From an uncultured Roseburia sp. (lineage in GTDB: Bacteria; Bacillota; Clostridia; Lachnospirales; Lachnospiraceae), in the NCBI GenBank assembly GCA_945787015.1, contig CALZGM010000029.1, positions 1 through 38,102 of the forward strand: 38,102 bases of DNA, in the 5' to 3' direction. The notes beneath the pieces were generated by a model. The model worked only from the letters and a program-made list of their open reading frames with translations, was not told where the DNA came from and searched no databases. Every line of letters starts with the position of its first letter. Position 1 is the first letter of the stretch. Made by a program: the position numbers and the translations under genes. Shown in pieces: positions 34,541 through 38,102 of this stretch.

Positions 34541-34557
34541 ATTTGTTATGTTAGATT
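34529..34557 (+). promoter_or_regulatory. infC: Promoter of infC-rpmI-rplT
   Basis: TTGACA (34529-34534), 17 bases, TAGATT (34552-34557). It predicts a leader of about 160 bases before infC. Confidence 0.55.
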
Positions 34558-34563
34558 ATAGAA

Positions 34564-34712
34564 GTTGTAAGAAAACAAAGTAGAGTATCCACTCTCACCG
34601 GAGCACAAAGGAATTACCTTTCACGTGTCTCATGGTTTATATTTCAAGCCTCACATATAAATGTGCGATTTTGATTGATTGTGGATAGTCTGTCTATCCA
34701 CTTTTTTATTTT
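34564..34712 (+). promoter_or_regulatory. infC operon leader with attenuator (L20-leader-like)
   Basis: The leader ends in a terminator, GTGGATAG-TCTGT-CTATCCAC (34681-34701), followed by T6. TATCCAC at 34586-34592 repeats the terminator's right arm and could pair instead with the left arm GTGGATA, giving an antiterminator. A middle stem-loop AAAGG-AATTA-CCTTT (34607-34621) extends through GAGCAC with GTGTCTC. In Bacillus the equivalent leader is controlled by L20; here that is by analogy. The start of the leader is set from the predicted promoter. Confidence 0.6.
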
Positions 34713-34726
34713 GGAGGTACAAAGCC

Positions 34727-35233
34727 ATTAGCGAGTTAATGATTAATGAACAAATCAGAGACAAAGAGGTTCGTCTGATTGGAGAAAATGGAGAACAGCT
34801 CGGCATTATGTCAGCAAAAGAAGCTATGAAGTTAGCTGAGGAAGCAGAACTTGATTTAGTTAAGATTGCTCCAACTGCAAAACCACCTGTTTGTAAAATT
34901 GTTGATTACGGTAAATTCCGTTATGAACAGGCCAGAAAAGAAAAAGAGGCCAAAAAGAAACAGAAGGTTGTTGAAGTGAAAGAGATTCGCTTATCACCGA
35001 ATATTGATGTGAATGATTTGAACACCAAAATGAATGCTGCAAGAAAGTTTCTTGCCAAGGGAGATAAAGTAAAAATTACTTTAAGATTCCGTGGCCGTGA
35101 GATGGCACACATGAATGCAAGTAAACACATTCTGGATGATTTCGCAGAACAATTAAGTGATGTAGCAGTAGTGGAGAAAGCACCAAAGGTCGAAGGCAGA
35201 AGCATCGGCATGGTGTTGGCAGAAAAGAGATAA
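34727..35233 (+). CDS. infC: Translation initiation factor IF-3
   Basis: Binds the 30S subunit and checks start codons. The protein shows MINEQIRDKEVRLIGENGEQ, then KIVDYGKFRYEQARKEKEAK in the linker and LRFRGREMAHMN in the C-terminal domain, ending GRSIGMVLAEKR. GGAGG at 34713-34717 is nine bases from an in-frame ATT at 34727 (reading I-S-E-L-M-I-N-E). The nearest ATG, at 34739, is 21 bases away, too far. An ATT start is therefore most likely, as in Escherichia coli infC, giving 168 residues. From the ATG it would be 164. Confidence 0.93.
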   Translation: MSELMINEQIRDKEVRLIGENGEQLGIMSAKEAMKLAEEAELDLVKIAPTAKPPVCKIVDYGKFRYEQARKEKEAKKKQKVVEVKEIRLSPNIDVNDLNTKMNAARKFLAKGDKVKITLRFRGREMAHMNASKHILDDFAEQLSDVAVVEKAPKVEGRSIGMVLAEKR

Positions 35234-35254
35234 TTTATTAAGGAGGACAATATT

Positions 35255-35452
35255 ATGCCAAAAATGAAAACAAGCAGAGCAGCTGCAAAACGTTTCAAAG
35301 TTACAGGAACAGGAAAATTAAAAAGAAGTAAAGCTTACAAGAGACATATCTTAACAAAGAAGACAACAAAGAATAAGAGAAATCTTAGAAAACCAGCAAT
35401 TGTTGATGCAACAAACGTTAAGAATATGAAGAAGATTTTACCATACTTATAA
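35255..35452 (+). CDS. rpmI: Large-subunit ribosomal protein L35
   Basis: A 65-residue basic protein beginning [20 protein letters not shown], with the [20 protein letters not shown] stretch of bacterial L35 and the closing [15 protein letters not shown] precedes the ATG, 21 bases after infC. It belongs to the conserved infC-rpmI-rplT operon, which makes the identification certain. Confidence 0.97.
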   Translation: MPKMKTSRAAAKRFKVTGTGKLKRSKAYKRHILTKKTTKNKRNLRKPAIVDATNVKNMKKILPYL

Positions 35453-35477
35453 GAAATTTGTGAAGGAGGAATAAGAC

Positions 35478-35834
35478 ATGGCAAGAATTAAAGGCGGCTT
35501 AAACGCTAAGAAGAAACACAATAGAGTATTAAAATTAGCAAAAGGTTACAGAGGCGCTAGATCAAAACAGTATAGAGTAGCAAAGCAGTCAGTTATGAGA
35601 GCCTTAACAAGTTCTTATGCTGGTAGAAAAGAAAGAAAGAGACAGTTCCGTCAGTTATGGATTGCACGTATCAACGCTGCAGCAAGAATGAATGGTATCT
35701 CATACAGCCAGATGATGCACGGATTAAAGGTTTCAGGTGTTGAAATCAACCGTAAAATGTTGGCAGAAATGGCTGTTAATGATGCAGCTGGTTTTGCAGC
35801 TTTAGCTGAATTAGCAAAGAAAGCAGTAGCTTAA
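35478..35834 (+). CDS. rplT: Large-subunit ribosomal protein L20
   Basis: A 118-residue protein with the family sequence [20 protein letters not shown], then [18 protein letters not shown] and the C-terminal [20 protein letters not shown]20 binds 23S rRNA early in assembly, and in Bacillus represses its own operon through the leader RNA; the infC leader here has matching competing stems. AAGGAGG lies 8 bases before the ATG. It is the last gene of the operon; a bidirectional terminator follows. Confidence 0.97.
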   Translation: MARIKGGLNAKKKHNRVLKLAKGYRGARSKQYRVAKQSVMRALTSSYAGRKERKRQFRQLWIARINAAARMNGISYSQMMHGLKVSGVEINRKMLAEMAVNDAAGFAALAELAKKAVA

Positions 35835-35848
35835 TATAAGTAAGAAGA

Positions 35849-35889
35849 AACTCCTTTTGAATGGACAACCACTCAAAGGGAGTTATTTT
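35849..35889. terminator. Bidirectional terminator after rplT
   Basis: AACTCCTTTTGA (35849-35860) pairs with TCAAAGGGAGTT (35873-35884), one G-T pair, then ATTTTTAT. Its right arm doubles as the last codons of the minus-strand regulator gene. Confidence 0.75.
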
Positions 35890-36709
35890 TATGTAAAGCA
35901 CGATATTCTTTTGGTGACATCCCTTTCAATTTATGGAAAGTCTTTGAAAAATAAAGACTGTTATCGAAACCTACGGAGTTGGCGATTGCGGTAATGGACA
36001 GACTTGAATGCTCTAATAAATAACAGGCTTGCCGCATACGAAAATCAGTTAAAAATTCTTTCGGCGATTGTCTTAAGACATTTTCGAAAGAGCGAAAGAG
36101 ATGACTCCTGCTTAAGCCCACATAATCAGCAATATCTTCTACTGTTATATTGTAGGAGTAATTAGCAGAGATATATTCAATTCCTTTTTGTACATAGGTA
36201 GAGGATGTGTTTTGACTGGTTTGCTTTGAGGCATCATGCATAAACATTGCCAACATTGTATAAAGGCGTCCTGTCATCTCTACTGCGTGTTCAAATTCAT
36301 TTCCTCTGGCATCGTAAATATGTAGCAACTGTCTGTGTATGGCATCTCCGGAGGTGGTCTGGTGTATAATCGGATGCTCCATAGAAAAATCGGTTGCCTT
36401 AATTATCATTGACGCATCGCTTCCGGTAAAACCGACCCAGGCATATTCCCAAGGATCATTTTCATCTGCATAATAAAGAACTTCTGTATTTGGATAAACC
36501 AAAAAAGCATCGCCTGCTGATAAAGAAAAGGTTTTGTTTTTTAATTTATAGTAGCCTTTTCCGGAAATAATATAATGAATCAGATAATGGTCTCGAATAC
36601 CGGGCCCCCATTGATAAAGTGGATCACAATTCTGGAAACCAACATTATAGACGGAAAGAGACACAAGTTCTTTTTCTGTTACCTTGTAAGAATTTTTATA
36701 ACGATTCAT
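35873..36709 (-). CDS. AraC-family regulator with cupin sensor domain
   Basis: A 278-residue transcription regulator. The N-terminal cupin (about 25-150) has YQWGPGIRDHYLIHYIISGK and FSLSAGDAFLVYPNTEVLYY, the usual sugar-binding arrangement of AraC-type sensors. The C-terminal double helix-turn-helix (about 180-275) has ITVEDIADYVGLSRSHLFRS and ITAIANSVGFDNSLYFSKTF, ending GMSPKEYRALHK. The ATG at 36709 follows GGAGG; a TTG 12 bases upstream overlaps that site. It diverges from galE across a shared control region, so it may act on galE, itself or remote sugar genes. The inducer is unknown. Confidence 0.9.
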   Translation of the reverse strand: MNRYKNSYKVTEKELVSLSVYNVGFQNCDPLYQWGPGIRDHYLIHYIISGKGYYKLKNKTFSLSAGDAFLVYPNTEVLYYADENDPWEYAWVGFTGSDASMIIKATDFSMEHPIIHQTTSGDAIHRQLLHIYDARGNEFEHAVEMTGRLYTMLAMFMHDASKQTSQNTSSTYVQKGIEYISANYSYNITVEDIADYVGLSRSHLFRSFENVLRQSPKEFLTDFRMRQACYLLEHSSLSITAIANSVGFDNSLYFSKTFHKLKGMSPKEYRALHKNNSL

Positions 36710-36738
36710 TGCTGCCTCCAACAGGTACTTTTGCTTTT

Positions 36739-36767
36739 ATTATAAGCATAAAGTGAGTAACATGCAA
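36739..36767 (-). promoter_or_regulatory. Promoter of the AraC-family regulator
   Basis: On the minus strand TTGCAT (36767-36762), 17 bases, TATAAT (36744-36739). Confidence 0.65.
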
Positions 36768-36780
36768 CATAATTACATGT
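36760..36780. promoter_or_regulatory. Inverted repeat at the regulator promoter
   Basis: ACATG (36760-36764) and CATGT (36776-36780) form an inverted repeat with 11-base spacing that covers the -35 box. It is a possible autoregulatory site; the arms are short. Confidence 0.3.
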
Positions 36781-36870
36781 TTTTACACATTTTTAGTCTG
36801 TACATTTTATGGAACAAAGGCTAAGATAGAAGTATATCAGAAATGGTTTTAAAACAAGGAGGGTGCTATT

Positions 36871-37887
36871 ATGGCAATTTTGGTAACAGGCGGTGCAGGC
36901 TACATTGGAAGTCATACATGTGTAGAACTGTTAAATGCAGGATATGAAGTGGTTGTAATAGATAATTTAAGCAACGCATCAGAAAAGTCACTTGAACGGG
37001 TAGAAGCATTAACCGGCAAAAAGGTGACCTTCTATAAGGGGGATATTCTAGACAGAGAAATCTTAAATCGGATTTTTGAAAAAGAACAGATAGAAAGTTG
37101 CATTCATTTTGCAGGCTTAAAAGCAGTTGGCGAGTCAGTTGCAAAACCTTGGGAGTATTATAATAACAATATAACCGGTACGTTGGTTTTGGTAGATGTG
37201 ATGAAGGCACACGGCTGTAAGAATATTATTTTTTCATCTTCAGCAACGGTATATGGTGATCCGGCTCAGATTCCTATTACAGAGGAATGCCCGAAAGGAC
37301 AGTGTACAAACCCATATGGCTGGACGAAATCAATGTTAGAACAGATACTTATGGATATCCAGAAAGCAGATCCTGAATGGAATATCATTTTACTGCGTTA
37401 CTTTAATCCAATCGGTGCACATAAGAGTGGAACAATGGGTGAAAATCCAAACGGTATTCCAAATAACCTGATGCCATATGTAACACAGGTTGCAGTTGGA
37501 AAATTAAAAGAGCTTGGTGTATTTGGTAACGACTATGATACTCATGATGGTACAGGTGTGAGAGATTATATCCATGTAGTTGATCTTGCTAATGGTCATG
37601 TAAAAGCATTAAAGAAGATTGAAGAAAAAGCAGGATTGTGTATCTACAATCTTGGTACCGGACATGGCTATAGTGTGTTAGATATCGTAAAGAATTTCGA
37701 AGAAGCTAACGGACTTAAGGTTCCATATGCTATTAAACCAAGAAGAGCGGGGGATATTGCAACCTGTTATTGTGACCCATCAAAAGCAGAAAGAGAGCTT
37801 GGTTGGAAAGCCCAGTACGGTATTAGAGAAATGTGTGAAGACGCCTGGAGATGGCAAAAGAACAATCCTAACGGATATGAAGATTAA
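36871..37887 (+). CDS. galE: UDP-glucose 4-epimerase
   Basis: Interconverts UDP-glucose and UDP-galactose through a bound NAD. The Rossmann start [17 protein letters not shown] is textbook. The catalytic SDR residues are Tyr149 and Lys153 in YGWTKSM, with [11 protein letters not shown] ahead of them. [14 protein letters not shown] and [20 protein letters not shown] are the further GalE signatures. At 338 residues it is exactly the Escherichia coli length. AAGGAGG precedes the ATG. A weak promoter (TGTACA, 17 bases, TAAGAT) is upstream. No other Leloir-pathway gene is in the window. Confidence 0.96.
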   Translation: MAILVTGGAGYIGSHTCVELLNAGYEVVVIDNLSNASEKSLERVEALTGKKVTFYKGDILDREILNRIFEKEQIESCIHFAGLKAVGESVAKPWEYYNNNITGTLVLVDVMKAHGCKNIIFSSSATVYGDPAQIPITEECPKGQCTNPYGWTKSMLEQILMDIQKADPEWNIILLRYFNPIGAHKSGTMGENPNGIPNNLMPYVTQVAVGKLKELGVFGNDYDTHDGTGVRDYIHVVDLANGHVKALKKIEEKAGLCIYNLGTGHGYSVLDIVKNFEEANGLKVPYAIKPRRAGDIATCYCDPSKAERELGWKAQYGIREMCEDAWRWQKNNPNGYED

Positions 37888-37895
37888 TATGTGCA

Positions 37896-37923
37896 ATATG
37901 GGGGCTGATGTTAGCCCCCATAT
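37896..37923 (+). terminator. Hairpin after galE
   Basis: A perfect 11-bp stem ATATGGGGGCT with AGCCCCCATAT, loop GATGTT. The following CTTATATTG is a weak T tract, so termination may be partial. Confidence 0.65.
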
Positions 37924-37991
37924 CTTATATTGTCTGAATTTTTAAAACAATTCAAAGAATAGATTAACTTTAAAAAATTTATAAATAATAC

Positions 37992-38020
37992 TTGCATTTT
38001 ATAAAAAGACGTGCTATATT
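37992..38020 (+). promoter_or_regulatory. tRNA promoter
   Basis: TTGCAT (37992-37997), 17 bases, TATATT (38015-38020), ending 10 bases before the tRNA. Confidence 0.65.
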
Positions 38021-38030
38021 CTATGAGTAC

Positions 38031-38102
38031 GGCTCGTTGGTCAAGCGGTTAAGACGCCGCCCTCTCACGGCGGAATCAGGGGTTCGATTCCCCTACGAGC
38101 TG
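38031..38102 (+). tRNA. tRNA-Glu (CTC anticodon)
   Basis: The 72 bases fold as a tRNA. The acceptor GGCTCGT pairs with ACGAGCT (the first pair is G-T). The anticodon stem CCGCC/GGCGG frames the seven-base loop CTCTCAC, giving anticodon CTC, which reads GAG. The T arm is GGGG-TTCGATT-CCCC. The window ends right after the discriminator base, so whether CCA is encoded is not visible. Confidence 0.9.

Noticed and set aside
34679-34726. N-terminal extension of IF-3 from a TTG at 34679
   Set aside because: It would place the start inside the attenuator stem, and the ribosome site GGAGG lies downstream of it.

Overview
The window reads as ordinary chromosome of a low-GC Gram-positive anaerobe, most likely a member of the Lachnospiraceae or a close clostridial relative. 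The evidence is AT-rich coding with strong GGAGG ribosome sites, the order cmk-ispH-S1 protein, a six-gene Rnf complex in the clostridial order C-D-G-E-A-B, a biotin-dependent sodium-pump decarboxylase operon, a spore-coat-type protein, and infC-rpmI-rplT. I see no prophage, insertion sequence, CRISPR array or plasmid function. Every intergenic gap is under 300 bases. Species assignment is inference. Layout: 1-4154 holds two D,D-carboxypeptidases flanking scpA-scpB (chromosome segregation); the first carboxypeptidase diverges from scpA across a region with two near-identical palindromes. 4263-9448 is one operon with all parts of a biotin-dependent sodium pump but two different carboxyltransferase subunits, closed by a 20-bp-stem terminator. 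9610-11100 is a chemoreceptor-like protein. 11256-16987 is a co-directional run: RpiR-type regulator, BaiN-type flavoprotein, cmk, ispH, a four-S1-domain protein and a CheR-type methyltransferase. A convergent exonuclease-like gene follows (17040-18143). 18366-23406 is the Rnf operon. 23470-25321 holds a double hemerythrin, a PPC-domain protein and a ferritin-like coat protein. 25413-26417 is a membrane-anchored propeller-like protein. 26604-32734 is an operon of pheA, an AAA ATPase, a Ppx/GppA-HD protein and polyphosphate kinase. 32856-33701 is a PHP-domain nuclease-like gene, 33824-34486 a lipoprotein, 34727-35834 infC-rpmI-rplT with an attenuator-like leader. 35873-37887 is an AraC-type regulator divergent from galE, and a tRNA-Glu ends the window. 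How parts fit: Rnf links ferredoxin and NAD to an ion gradient, and the decarboxylase operon can add to a sodium gradient from carboxybiotin. Sites resembling the clostridial Rex operator lie at both operons' control regions, which suggests, without proof, shared redox control. The best candidates for something under-described are the hybrid transcarboxylase/sodium-pump operon, the twin palindromes between dac and scpA, the polyphosphate operon with a Ppx-like protein lacking expected acidic residues, a GC-rich folded element after ppk, and the infC leader with an AUU start codon. I found no clearly novel defence or mobile system.
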